A DNA stretch of 64,000 nucleotides from contig RCSZ01000015.1 in assembly GCA_014898425.1 (NCBI GenBank), forward strand, positions 372,001 through 436,000, in the 5' to 3' direction. Positions 37,420 to 49,078 of this stretch are shown piece by piece. The translations under genes were made by a program, and so were the position numbers. Positions within the stretch are counted from its first letter, which is position 1, and the number at the start of each line of letters is the position of its first letter. Under the pieces are notes generated by a model. The model worked only from the letters and a program-made list of their open reading frames with translations. It did not search any database and was not told where the DNA came from. This DNA comes from Botryotinia globosa (taxonomy: Eukaryota; Ascomycota; Leotiomycetes; Helotiales; Sclerotiniaceae).

Positions 37420-38232
37420 AGTCAACTACCCTACTTTCGGGCCACCCCTGTTTTGGGCCACCCTTTTACACCAAAAATCACTTTTTGGCCTATCAATATC
37501 TCTATCAATATTGAATATAATTTAATAAAAATTTATATATATATAATTCGAACTATTTTAGATTTATGTTAAATTTTTTAGAATTTTAGGATTTTTCTGG
37601 ATCGATTTTTAAAGCTTTAAATATCGATTTTCAATTTACATACAAATCACATACAAATTTAAAATTCTATAAAATCTATAATAACTTTTAAGGGAAAATA
37701 GCTAAAAATAAATTATAAAATTTAATTATAAATTTATAAGATATTCAATTTGGAAGATCTTGAAAAAATAAAAAATTCCTTATAAATAAATATTTAAAAG
37801 GGTACCCTTAAAATTACAGGGATTATTTATACTATTCTTAACTCACTATATATTATATCTCTATATTTATTCATTTTTTTGAATTTTTTTTGAATTTCTA
37901 TATATATTCAGATTTGAGTTTTTCAAAAAAATATACAATTTTCTTTTAATAATTATTGTTAAAAAGTTATTGAAGATTTTATAAAATTTTAAATTTGTAT
38001 GTGATTTGTATGTAAATTGAAAATCGATATTTAAAGCTTTAAAAATCGATCCAGAAAAATCCTAAAATTCTAAAAATTATAATATAAGCTTAGAATAACT
38101 TAAATTATATAAATCTAAATTTTTATTAAATTATATTCAATATTGATAGAGATATTAATAGACTAAAAAAGTGATTTTTGGTGTAAAAGGGTGGCCCGAA
38201 AGAGGGGTGGCCCGAAAGTAGGGTAGTTGACT
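37420..38232. mobile_element. Long-TIR element B (TA target site, 813 bp), nested
   Basis: Ends are AGTCAACTACCCTACTTTCG on the left and the same 20 bases in inverted form on the right; inverted identity stays high for about 280 bp from each end, leaving a middle of roughly 250 bp. TA flanks both ends (37418-37419 and 38233-38234). Each terminal arm carries two GGGCCACCC motifs about 15 bp apart and TTTTACACCAAAAATCAC. No coding capacity. It lies inside the decayed LTR element but its terminal GC-rich motifs are intact, so it arrived after most of the RIP mutation. Confidence 0.92.
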
Positions 38233-39290
38233 TACCACCAAATTATTTATATATCAATATCAATAATAAAAAATTTATTAAAACAATTAATTAAAGTATT
38301 AATTAACTCCTATAAAATCTTAAACTTGAAATCGATAATTTATTATTTAATGATTTTTCTATATTTAATAATAAACTATTTAAATTTAATAATAAAATTA
38401 CTAAATAAAATCTTCCTCATTTTATATTTATTATAATCTATAGAAACTTTTTATAAAAAATCAAAGGTTTAATATTGTTTATTCAATTTACCCCAAATAC
38501 TTATTATAATATATTATTTAGAGGGTTAGAGATTAGAATTGTATAAATTATTTATATAAGCTAAGTCAAAAAATAAACTAATAAGAAATATAATTTACTA
38601 AAATTCTAATTCGTTTTTGTAATCTATAATTAAATAACAATTAATTGTATTATAAAATATTATATATTAATTTTAATATTTTATAATATCTTGTTTATTA
38701 TCATTAAATTTCTTAAAAAAAAGATTTTTTTAATAAAATAGAACTCTTGAATTATTACAAATAACAATTTTTAATATTTTAATTATATCTTGCAATTCAA
38801 TAATCTATAATTGAGTTTTATTAATTTGGATATATACTACAACAACTTAATTTTGTAATAAAGTTGTAATCATTTTGATCGAAATAAATATAATTTAAAT
38901 AATTACAAAATATATAGTATTTGAATTATTAAACAAATCTATAAATGAGAAAATATTAACTTCAATAAAATCAATAATATAATTCAAAAAAAGGAATTAT
39001 AAAAATAGATTAAATGCAATCACTTGATTAACTATCTTTAGAATATTTTTGTAATTGTAAAACATTCTTATAAAATTCTCAATAGTGAATCAATATAAAT
39101 ATATTTTAATATAATCAAATAACTTTACTAAAAAATAACAAAATTATTTATAATAAATTAATAATAAATTCAATCAATATAATCAGATTATAACTCTAAT
39201 AGGATTAAGACGATTAGAGTAATTAGAATACAATTTGAATAAATATCTTAAAAATAAAATTATAATAATTTTTAAATAAATAATACAAAT

Positions 39291-39440
39291 TATCAGGATA
39301 CAAATAAAGATTTATATTATATTATAAGAATTCTAAATATTATAAAAGGTTAAGGCCCTATTATAGAAAGTAGAGCACATTAAGAGTACACTAAGAGTTT
39401 ATGCCTAAAGCACAAAGACAATGTAATTGACGCCGTGACA
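39291..39440. repeat. Right LTR (150 bp), G-depleted
   Basis: Gap-free partner of 32063-32212. Where they differ it mostly keeps C but has A where the left LTR keeps G, meaning it was mutated on the opposite strand. Its last bases, CGCCGTGACA, preserve the original end. Confidence 0.88.
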
Positions 39441-39770
39441 AATATATATTAGAAAAATTAATACTTATTATTATAAATATTAATATATATTTTAATATAA
39501 ATAAAATCTATCTATATATTTCAATCTGATTTTTTAACATTGAATATATTAGTTCTTTATTACAATACAAATCTCAATTCTATTTCTTATATTACCTTTT
39601 AAATTTATAAATAATTGATTATTCAATATATTCTAAACTATTTATAAAGTATTTTCTAACTTTCGTTTAATATAATCTGATTAACTTTTATTCGCTACAA
39701 TATCAAGGGATATTTCAAAAATATATGCTTTTAAATATTACTATATATATTCTATAGAATCATTCTATAG

Positions 39771-39966
39771 AATTAAAATTAGAATTAAAATTAGAATTAA
39801 AATTAGAATTAAAATTAGAATTAAAATTAGAATTAAAATTAGAATTAAAATTAGAATTAAAATTAGAATTAAAATTAAAATTAAAATTAGAATTAAAATT
39901 AGAATTAAAATTAGAATTAAAATTAGAATTAAAATTAGAATTAAAATTAGAATTAAAATTAGAATT
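39771..39966. repeat. AATTAAAATTAG 12-bp tandem array, about 16 copies
   Basis: Near-perfect head-to-tail copies of a 12-bp unit with one or two variant units (AATTAAAATTAA) in the middle. Confidence 0.9.
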
Positions 39967-40636
39967 ATAAAGAGACTAGAGATTAATTAAGGGAATACTC
40001 TTTAATTAAAATTATTCTAGTATCTTTTTAATTCGATATATAAAAGTATTATTCTATATAAATTGATATCTTTTATTTAATTCTTTTTATATGAAAATTA
40101 TTTCATCATTAAAAATCTCAAAATAAGAATTAATATTATATGTAAACTTTTTACTTTTAAAATCCTATTTATAATATATAACTTATACCGTTTAATATTA
40201 TAAAAACAATCCTGTATTATTATATTTAAATTTCTTTATATAAAATAAATTGAGATTAATTTTTATTTCTATTTTCAATTTAAAAAATAGAATATTTCTT
40301 CCTACTTTTTTCCTTTCTCTGATTTTGTAAAATATTTATTTCGTTAAAAGACTCACTCCGATTCCTTTATTATTTCTTTATAATTTATATATCAAACTAG
40401 TCTTTTAACTATATATTCTTCTATAAACTCAGATTTCTTTTCTACTCTTTAATTAATTTTATTATATTTCTTTCAAATCCTCTTAATAACTATTATATTG
40501 AATTCAAAGCTATATATTTTAATAATCTTTTTATAAATAGATTTTTTTTAAAAATATAATATGATAAATATTATTCCTTTTATTCAATATATAATTTCTT
40601 TTGAAATTTATATATTAAAGATTGTTTATTATTGTA

Positions 40637-41145
40637 AGAGTTCTGACTTCTCCTCACTGTATATGTAACCCTTTTCCAGCTAAAATATAGGATTATTTAA
40701 TTTCTTATATTCTAGTTTATTTCTTATTATAAAAGATTAAATTAGATTTTTTTTAAAAAAATGTTATTTAATTAATCAAATTTTATAAAAATAAAAAAAA
40801 TATTTTTATTTATTTTTTGAAATAGGATTTGAAAGGGTTAAAATTGAAAATTCTAAATTTTGATGAAAATTCGCTTATTTTGTATAGGGAAAACGTTATA
40901 TATTAGAATTTTTGAAAAAATTCGATTTCAATATTATATAATTATTCAACAAAAATAATAAAAAATATTTCGAATAATTTTTTATATTTTGATTTCAATT
41001 ATTTATTATTTTCGATTTTTTAAAAAAGAAAATATAAAAATTTAATTGAAATATTCAATATAATAATTTATATAGGAAAACCTCATTTTTGTAGGGATTT
41101 TATTACATTTGTCATAGAGGTGCAGTGAGCAAATGTCAGAATTCT
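40637..41145. mobile_element. Short TIR element D (TA target site, 509 bp)
   Basis: Left end AGAGTTCTGACTTCTCCTCA and right end, read on the minus strand, AGAATTCTGACATTTGCTCA, then CTG in both: an imperfect TIR of about 25 bp. TA dinucleotides flank both ends (40635-40636 and 41146-41147). Ends are unrelated to elements A-C. No coding capacity; MITE-like. Confidence 0.7.
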
Positions 41146-41276
41146 TATATTCGATTTTATTTAAAAATATAATATATTATAAAATAAAGAATTTCTAAAA
41201 TCTTAATAATTCTTATAACTTTTAACCTTTCTTTTTATATTCCTACTATTTTTTTACAATTATATAAATTGAAATA

Positions 41277-41862
41277 AATCGAATATCCCACTTTCGAACC
41301 ACTCTTTTACATCAAAAAACACTTTCTTAATTTATAAATATCTTTATTAATCTTGAATATATAATCTAATAAAAATTCAAATCTATATAATTCGAAAAAT
41401 CTTTGAAAAATAAAAATTCCTGATAAATTCCTGATAAATAAATAGTTAAATAAATACCTTCAAAATTACAAGAATTATTTATATTATTCTCAATTCATTA
41501 TATATTATATCTTTATATTTGTATTTTTTGGGGGGGGGGGGAGGAATTTTTATATAGATTCAGATTTGAATTTTTCAAAAAGGTATATAGTTTCTTTTTA
41601 ATAATTATTATTAAAAAGTTATTATAAATTTTTTCAAATTTTAATTTTATATGTGATTTCTATATAAATTTAAAATCGATCCATAAAAATCTGAAAAATC
41701 TAAAAAAATTAATATAAGCCTAGAATAGCTTAAATTATATAAATATAATTTTTAGTTAAATTACATTTAAGATTAATAAAGATATTGATAAATCAAAAAA
41801 GTGATTTTTTATATAAAAGACTAACTCAAAACAGGGGTAGCCCGATAGTAGAATGATCGATT
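41277..41862. mobile_element. Long-TIR element C (TA target site, 586 bp), deleted
   Basis: Third member of the family of elements A and B. Left end AATCGAATATCCCACTTTCG; right end on the minus strand AATCGATCATTCTACTATCG; TA on both sides (41275-41276, 41863-41864). The right arm is near full length but the left arm jumps after about 120 bp into the element's middle, so about 200 bp of the left arm is deleted. More mutated than B: the GGGCCACCC motifs are mostly lost. Contains a run of 12 G at about 41531-41542. Confidence 0.82.
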
Positions 41863-42239
41863 TACTTTTCAAACATATTATTATATAATTATATAATTAA
41901 TCTCAGAGAAGTATACAATTGATATATAATTAAAACAGTAATAATAAGAGTAGAGAAAAAGAGGAGAGAGAGATGAAAGGGGCGAAGATAAAGCGGAGGG
42001 CGACGAAGAGAAGGAGACGAGGACGGGAGAGCAAGAGACGCGAGACGCGAAGAGAGACAGGGAAAGGAGGAGGGCGAGGAGAGGGATAGAGGGAAGAAAG
42101 GAAGCTGCTACGGTGGGCGTAGAAAGGATAAGTGGAGGAGAGAGGGAAAGAGCGGTAGGGAAGATAGAGAGGCGAGAGGAAAAGTAGAGGGAGAGAGGGA
42201 GAGGAAGGGGGGGGGAGAGAGGGGAGAGGAGGAGACGAA

Positions 42240-42450
42240 GGGAGAAGAGGGAGCGTAGGAGAGAGGAGAGAGGAGAGAGGAGAGAGGAGAGAGGAGAGAG
42301 GAGAGCTTCTCTCTTCTCTCTTTCCTCCTTCTGCCTCTTCTCTTCTCTCTTCTCTCTTCTCTCTTCTCTCTTCTCTCTTCTCTCTTCTCTCTTCTCTCTT
42401 CTCTCTTCTCTCTTCTCTCTCTCTCTCTCTTCTCTTCTCTCTCTCTCCTC
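42240..42450. repeat. Polypurine to polypyrimidine inverted repeat
   Basis: About 65 bp of GGAGAGA units (to 42305) meet, at GAGAGCTTCTCTC, about 130 bp of TTCTCTC units. The two halves are roughly complementary, so the segment can fold on itself; a longer purine-rich arm extends left to about 41960. Confidence 0.85.
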
Positions 42451-42665
42451 CCTCCTTCCACCAAATTCAAAATCCAAAATCCAAAATCCAAACCCTTATT
42501 TTATTTCATTTTATTTCTATTAAAAAAACACATCTACATACCCCAATCTAACAATCTAAAAAATTAAGTATTACTCACCCCCCACTCCTTCTCTATCCCC
42601 CTGTTCTCTCTCGACTCGCTCTTATATATACTTTCTTACTATCTCTTATATATACACTCTCTCCC

Positions 42666-42844
42666 CTACACTCTCTCTCCTACACTCTCTCTCCTACACT
42701 CTCTCTCCTACACTCTCTCTCCTACACTCTCTCTCCTACACTCTCTCTCCTACACTCTCTCTCCTACACTCTCTCTCCTACACTCTCTCTCCTACACTCT
42801 CTCTCCTACACTCTCTCTCCTACACTCTCTCTCCTACACTCTCT
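42666..42844. repeat. TACACTCTCTCTCC 14-bp tandem array, about 13 copies
   Basis: Near-perfect head-to-tail 14-bp units, pyrimidine-rich on the plus strand. Confidence 0.9.
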
Positions 42845-43595
42845 CGCCATATTCATATACATTCATATCCACATCTAATCAATCAATCAGATTGTAATAT
42901 TCAGTCAATCAACTCACTCATCACAAAACAAAAGCCAATAATCATCCTCAAAAAGATCTTTCTTATTCATCTTTCCCATCTCATCGCGTCTATTCTACTC
43001 TAACAATAACTTCTCCAAACTTCCCCTTCATTTCTCTCGCAAAATTTGGTATCGGTATCCATTGCAATCATCCTCCATTCTCTCATTCTTCCCCAGACTT
43101 CTTTTCCCATCTTCCCCTCTTTGCATTTCCAACTTTCTCTCCCTCCTCCTCCACTTCCACTTCCATCTTCACCTCATCTTAGAGAAAAGAATGACAAATT
43201 CAAACTCCTCAACACCCATCTAATGCAATAAAGAATCTCATCGAAAAAAACGCCCGCAATTTGTGGGGTATGTACATGCATGCGTGAAAAAAAAAAGTGG
43301 TATTCATGTTATACAATCGACGTTGAAAGATATGAAAAGAAGCGATAAAAAGAATGACATAAACATTAAATATTGAATTGTGTATGTGTGCGTGTGCGTG
43401 TATACACTGAAAACTCGGGGTCGAATATGAACTGTAATTGATTTTGATTCCGAAAAAAGTAGAATGCTCGAGATGAAATATCGATTTCGCCGATATGAGC
43501 TTCGAAATGCTAATAGACGTCGAACTTCAATATAGGAAAGAGGTATTACACCAAATTGAGCTAAAACGTATGTTTGAATTTTCCATGTTTTTGAT

Positions 43596-45445
43596 TTATG
43601 CAGCACCTGTTGCTGGGTAATACCAAGCACATACTGCAATAATTCTATGAAATGTCAGTATCGAGAGATCGTCAAGAGAGTGACTTCAAACTTACATGTA
43701 AAGACATTGTAAAAGCATTCCTTCCAACCAATGACTTTTGCCATCACCAATCAAATAATTGACGAGTAAAATAGCCACAAATAAAACGGCAACTTGGAAA
43801 CCATCGAAACTCAAGTTCATAGCATCATTGCCCATGATCCATCCGATAACAACCAGTAAAGGAATGAGGAATAAAGCAACTTGCATACTGGATCCAACAG
43901 CTACACCAATTGCAAGATCCATTTTATCCTTGCACGCAACTGTTACAGCAGTAGCGTGCTCTGCAGCATTTCCAACAATAGGTAGGAGAATAAGACCAAC
44001 AAATTCTTCCGAGATACCACCACCTTCAGTAATTGCACTGATGCTATCAACCATGAATTCTGCACAAAGTCCAATGATAGCAGTACAAATTGCAAGAGTT
44101 GCCCAAGCAACCAAGATGTGTAATTGTGCTTCTTCGCCTTCTTCCTCTTCATCTTCCTCGTGCGCGTTTGGGTTGATGAGTTCATCGTTGGGTGGTCTCT
44201 CGGCAATGTTTGCTCGACCAGGTCCTGCTCCAATTCCTCCAGCCTTGGCCAAACCCTTTGCAATTGCACCTTCTGGTAAAGCATGCTTGCGTGGTCTCAT
44301 TGGTACCTTTTGACTTTCCTCATTGAACATGGTAGAATGAGTATGTAACTGAAAGTAAAGATAACCAATGTAGACCACCAAAAGAATGACCGAAGTACCA
44401 CGTGAAATAGCTGCAATTGGAGCATCGGTCGTATCACTCCATAAATCAAAGGCGGTTGGAACAATGACGCTCGCAATAGCCAAGGCCAATAAACTTGCCG
44501 CGGTTTGAGCAACTGTCTGGTTAAAGAATTGTTCTTCTCTTCGAAGTCCTCCAAAGAAGAAGCACATTCCCATGACGAGTAATAAATTGGATAAAATACT
44601 CCCAACCAACGACGTTTGAACAATGAGAACTTCTCCTTTGGCCAAGGCAATAATAGCGACAATCATCTCGACGGCATTTCTGATGCAAGTTAGTAAAGAC
44701 CACAGATAGTTGTTCATGATACATACCCAAAAGAAGCATTTAATAGACCTCCCAAACTTTCACCAACATGAAGAGCAATTTCTTCCGTCGCAAAACCCAA
44801 CATGGCGGCCAGTGGTATGATGGCAATGAAATTGACCACGAAAATAACAATTCCATTTACGCCCCCAGCGTAATTGAGTGCGATACCGATTGGTGCCGCG
44901 ATAAGTAAAACGTTGATCCAGGAATTGAAGATGGTATTTTGCAATTGACTCCTCAGAGTGAAAGGCTCGTGTTTGATATCCTTTCCTCGAAAGATTCCAC
45001 CTTTCTTCTTTTCCTCTCTCTCTTCGCCATCGACTTCTTCCCTACCCTTCTTGGTAAATCTGCTGAGGAATCTCCGTCGAGCTTTTTCCTCTACACTCGG
45101 TTGCCGCGATGATTGTCTTCCAACAATTGTTGCTTCCGTACTTGGATCGCTAGGACGTCCAGCATGATTTGTCGCCGACTTTTCTAACCCTTGCATTTCC
45201 ATTGCGGTGCCTGCATCCTGTGAATTAAAAAATGGTGCTTGACTCGCTGACGATCGTGGTCCATTCTCGGTATTGATCGTTCTCAACGGAGGCTCTTCTA
45301 CTCCTCTCAAGGCTTCTTCATCGGGCACTTGAGCGGGAAATGTACTGCTTCGTCGAGTGGTTTTCGAAAAAGGATTCCATTCTGTTCCTGGACCATGCCA
45401 TGCTTCTTGTCGCGCCGCGCGCTTTGTCGTATCTAAATTGAACAT
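43596..45445 (-). CDS. Vacuolar-type Ca2+/H+ exchanger (CAX family)
   Basis: Three exons, 44727-45445, 43696-44679 and 43596-43644, 583 aa. Introns are GTATGT..TCAG and GTAAGT..ATAG and both keep the frame; the last gives the C terminus QCLYIIIAVCAWYYPATGAA. A long cytosolic N terminus (about 170 aa, Arg/Ser-rich) precedes the first membrane segment (NVLLIAAPIGIALNYAGG). The two CAX signature repeats are clear: GNAVEMIVAIIALAKGEV near residue 240 and GNAAEHATAVTVACKDKMDL in the second half, each with the Gly-Asn-x-x-Glu ion-binding core. They are separated by an acidic loop (HEEDEEEEGEEAQ) as in other CAX proteins. It should exchange cytosolic Ca2+ for vacuolar H+ like yeast Vcx1; the acidic N-terminal autoinhibitory-type extension is common in fungi. 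Closest role is inference from family. Confidence 0.95.
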
Positions 45446-47341
45446 GATTGTAAGTCCTCACCCATCAAATCAACCGTTGGGAAGGAAAATCAAAATAAAT
45501 AAAGATAAATTGGTGACGAGGGCATTGACATGATAATCAATGGCCAAAGATGTTAGTGAGAAAAGGAATTAACTAACAAAGGTTATAATCGTTTGGAGCC
45601 ATGTTTTGTATCATCAAGTTGACAAACAATGTATGGGGGGGGGGGGGGGTTGATGATTCGAAACTTGACCTTTGAAGGTGGATCTTGGGACTAAATACTG
45701 GTCGTGGTCGTTGACGAGGTTGTGTTCGTATAGTAAATAAGGACTAGGGAGGGAGGGAGGGAGGGCGGATAAGGTGCAGTCAGGCGTTGATCCTGCAGAC
45801 CCAATTGATGCTGATGGTGGTGCAAATGGTGGTGGTGGTGCTGATGTTGACGCTTCAATGATTGCAAAACGGTGGTGGATGAATGTGAAGAATATAGAGT
45901 TGAATTGAGAAGTGACACCCTTTTTCCCCCCAGTGAGCTGATGGTTTATTCCGAGACCAGAGTGATTTCGTTTCGTTGATTGGAATTGGATGGTTCAGAT
46001 GTCCAAGTTCCCATACGTCGTCCGTGTACCGTATCTAGGAGGTAGTGGATAGAATAGGTAGAATAGGCAAGGGGTATAATACCTTATTAAGAGAGATCCT
46101 TTGTAAGAAATAATCCCAAGGACGAGATAGTTATGTACTTGAGAGGCGAATGGAAGTAATGGTAATGGCAATGGCCGTTTAGGAATTGATTCCTTTCTCA
46201 ACCTTTCTCTTCTTTTTTTTGGTAGGCAAATTGAAAGAGGTGGCTTGGATGTTGACGTTGACCGGGACGTTGGGGATGTTGGGTTGAATTTGGATTTGAT
46301 GATCTTTTGCGAGTGTGGCTGGTGTGAGAAGGTAGGTAGGTAGGTCGACGGGTAGAGGGCTAAAAGAGGCTGAGGTCTGATGTGGAATCACAAGTGGTGG
46401 TGGTGGTGGGGGAAAGATTAAGATTGTGTTGGTGGGAGAGGGAGAGAGAGAGGGCGAGAGAGAGAAGGGAACAGAAAGAGAACAGAAAGAGAAAAGATTC
46501 ACAAATCATCCAAGTGAGCAAGTAAAGTGATTGATGTGATTGATGTGATTGATGTGACTCGTGACTCGTGACTCGTGAGTGAGGATTAAGATGTAAATTT
46601 CAAGAGGATCCTTATTTTCTTGGCAAATTTCCTGCAGTCCTCTCTGTGCAGTGTGCAAATAGTGATCTCCTGATTGACCAGTTCAACAATTCACCCGTTC
46701 ACCAACTTTCCTTGGTTTGATGATGATAAATGCCTCACTCATGCGAGTATGCTGGTATGCTGGTATCTGGATGATGTTATCACAAACACCCGACAGCAAG
46801 GGTTTGATGATGACGATGCGGAAAGGATTATAAGATGGTAATTGTTCAATGATATTTAGGGAGTAGATGGTTTGATAATTATTATATAAAATATTATTAT
46901 TTATAGATATACTTTCTTTAATAATTTATTGACAAACATTTACAAACATTTACAAACATTTATAAACATTTATAAACATTCAATCAAGCATTTACCCCTA
47001 AAACCAAGGAATCTTCCAAGAGAAGTCAATAATCTTGATTTTGATTAAGCTTCTATTAATGAAATATTAATATACATTAGCTTGGGATATGAATAACGAC
47101 ACTTTATACATATATACATATACATATGTACATATACATATACTAATTAACACTTTCAAAATATCATATTATATCTCAATCAATCTCACTCAATCTCACT
47201 CAATCATAAACAAACAAGCGCCAGATTATATAATGATAACATTATAATTACCCCTTAAGCCAAACCCTACATCCATCAACAATTCTGCTGTGGTGCATAT
47301 CGTACATATTTCTTGAATTTGAATTTGTATTTGAATTTCAA

Positions 47342-47398
47342 TCTGGATCTGAATCTGAATCTGAATCTGAATCTGAATCTGAATCTGAATCTGAATCT
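47342..47398 (+). repeat. (GAATCT)9 microsatellite
   Basis: Hexanucleotide run following related GAATTT units. Confidence 0.85.
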
Positions 47399-49036
47399 GT
47401 GCTCACGAGTCACTACTCACAAACATTTGTGCAGCGGCTGATCTCCCTCATGTATGGGTTTACCGATGAGTATAACACACGGCATCATGAATCATCATCG
47501 ATAGCATATCAAATCTCAACACATATACATATACACATACACACATACACACATACACAAACACACAAACACACACACTCTCTCAATTCTCAACCCCTCT
47601 GAATCATTGATCAAACCCAAATTCATTCATCGCACAAATGATCCAGTAGTTTCTTCGTTCAAATGATCCAATGCAGGGACTGAACTGGGATGGGGATAAA
47701 CCAATCCATTCTATGAATTTCTATCCCATCAAAACACCCGTCCCGTGCTATGGTTGAATAAAGTTTCCACCTCGCTATCCCACCGACTGGCTTATAGGCT
47801 ATCATTGATGAAAGATTTCAACATACATAGCCACACAATCATCGCTGAAAATCCATTCCCTTCGTCCACTTTTGCCCACATCACACATCACACATCACAT
47901 CACCACATCGCCACATCGCCATTCGAATCACCACCAGTACCCCCGTCATTTCAATTCCTCTCCCTCCATATCAAATCATTACACACTCACGTGATACCAT
48001 CCACACACACACACAACACAACGACCGGAAACTACCAAACGCTTCTACAAGTCGTGACTCGTGGCGAATACTGCCATCGAATCATACATACCATTATGCC
48101 ATACCAGCAAGATGAAACATCAGTCCATGCTACCGACAACTCATGTCTTGGGATGCAGATCGCTTCTGGTCGGAGAATTGGTCGGTACAGTACCTACGAA
48201 TGAATTGTGAAGAAGAAATGGGGGCCAGGAACAGAATCACAATCCATGGATACCTAGGTATTCATGTGATGTGGCTGTGGCTGTGATATTGCGGACCCCC
48301 GGGGCCGTCTATCCATCTGTGGCTGATGAATGATGAACCTTACCTACCTCGAGCTACCTAGGTAGGTAACAAGTGGCAACCTTGGAACCTTGTTCATTAG
48401 GCCATGAAATAAAATCGGTGAGCGGCGAAACCATGGATCAACTGAACTGAACCCAGCGCACAGAGTATCTCGCATCTCGCATCTCGCATCCCTATCCGCA
48501 CTACGATACGATACGATACACCACACACCAGTGACACCGCACAAACCATCCCGCAAGTAACGGTGAGTACTCGATGATGAATAAGCCTTCTCTGCGGGGT
48601 TACTAACTTACCTACGATCAAATCCATGATGAGCTGTACATCGCATCCATCGCATCCATCTACGCAGAAGATTTCCTCGCCTCAGTCCCTACGCACTCCA
48701 TCCAGCCAGGTATCTCCACGGACGGAACGTAAGCAGCGTGCCTCCATACGAGCTGGATCGCTGTGAGAATCTGACGTGTCAGATAAACATGCTCGTTTCT
48801 CGTTTGAGTGTGCTTCGCGAGCGATGCCAACGAATCTTCTTCCGTTGGTTCTTTCTTTCTGTTGGGTCTTTGTGTGTATTCATTTCGCAATCGTAATATT
48901 CACGTGTGAATTATGGATTTCAAATGTCAGTAAGCTCGTGGCGTGGTAAGGCGAATCGAATGCAGGTGTGCGCGCCTGCGTGCGTGCGTTTCAAGGACCC
49001 GAATCCAGTACCTTGGGCCGTAAGGCTGTGGATGCG

Positions 49037-49078
49037 GCTTGGTTGGGGTTTAGGTTGGGGTTTAGGTTGGGGTTGCCT
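49037..49078 (+). repeat. GGTTGGGGTTTA 12-bp repeat, three copies
   Basis: GGTTGGGGTTTA is repeated about three times in a G-rich plus-strand segment with at least four G-runs close together, so it could form a G-quadruplex. Confidence 0.75.

Larger units (their letters stand above)
32063..39440. mobile_element. RIP-decayed LTR retroelement with 150-bp LTRs
   Basis: Two direct repeats of exactly 150 bp, 32063-32212 and 39291-39440, bound this block. The left copy starts TGTTAGGGTACGGG and the right copy ends GACGCCGTGACA, so the ancestral repeat had the TG..CA ends of an LTR, in fact TGTYA..TGACA. The bases just outside, 32058-32062 and 39441-39445, are both AATAT, a 5-bp target duplication. 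The interior is about 7.1 kb (6.3 kb without the nested element at 37420-38232), the size of a Ty3/gypsy or copia element, but extremely AT-rich and without any useful open frame. Orientation and superfamily are undetermined; the pyrimidine tract TTCTTCTTTT just inside the left LTR would be a polypurine tract for a minus-strand element. Confidence 0.88.
39446..41276. other. AT-rich decayed DNA right of the LTR element
   Basis: No open frames. G-poor over much of 39.5-40.6 kb. Holds a 12-bp tandem array, a palindromic ATTCTATAGAATCATTCTATAGAAT-type segment just before it (about 39748-39772), and the 509-bp TIR element D. Confidence 0.65.
41863..43595. other. Low-complexity transition zone to CAX gene
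   Basis: Ends of the AT-rich block, then strongly strand-biased purine and pyrimidine sequence, a 14-bp array, and ordinary sequence downstream of the exchanger gene (which reads away from here towards lower coordinates, so this is its 3' side). No gene supported; the Glu/Arg- and Ser/Leu-rich frames at 41.9-42.5 kb come from the repeats. Confidence 0.6.

Noticed and set aside
32213..39290. Attempt to read reverse transcriptase or integrase motifs in the LTR element
   Set aside because: Transition mutation has introduced stops in all frames and no motif is legible; superfamily is left open.
41881..42491. Glu/Arg-rich 198- and 127-codon frames
   Set aside because: Produced by GGAGAGA and TTCTCTC repeats, no conserved composition.
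47745..48203. 152-codon plus-strand frame
   Set aside because: His/Ser/Thr-rich, no domain, in a repeat-rich non-coding stretch; composition fits chance.
48273..48290. Two overlapping GTGGCTGTG sites resembling fungal calcineurin/Crz response elements, in the region of the Ca2+ exchanger
   Set aside because: About 2.8 kb upstream of that gene; too far and too short to claim regulation.
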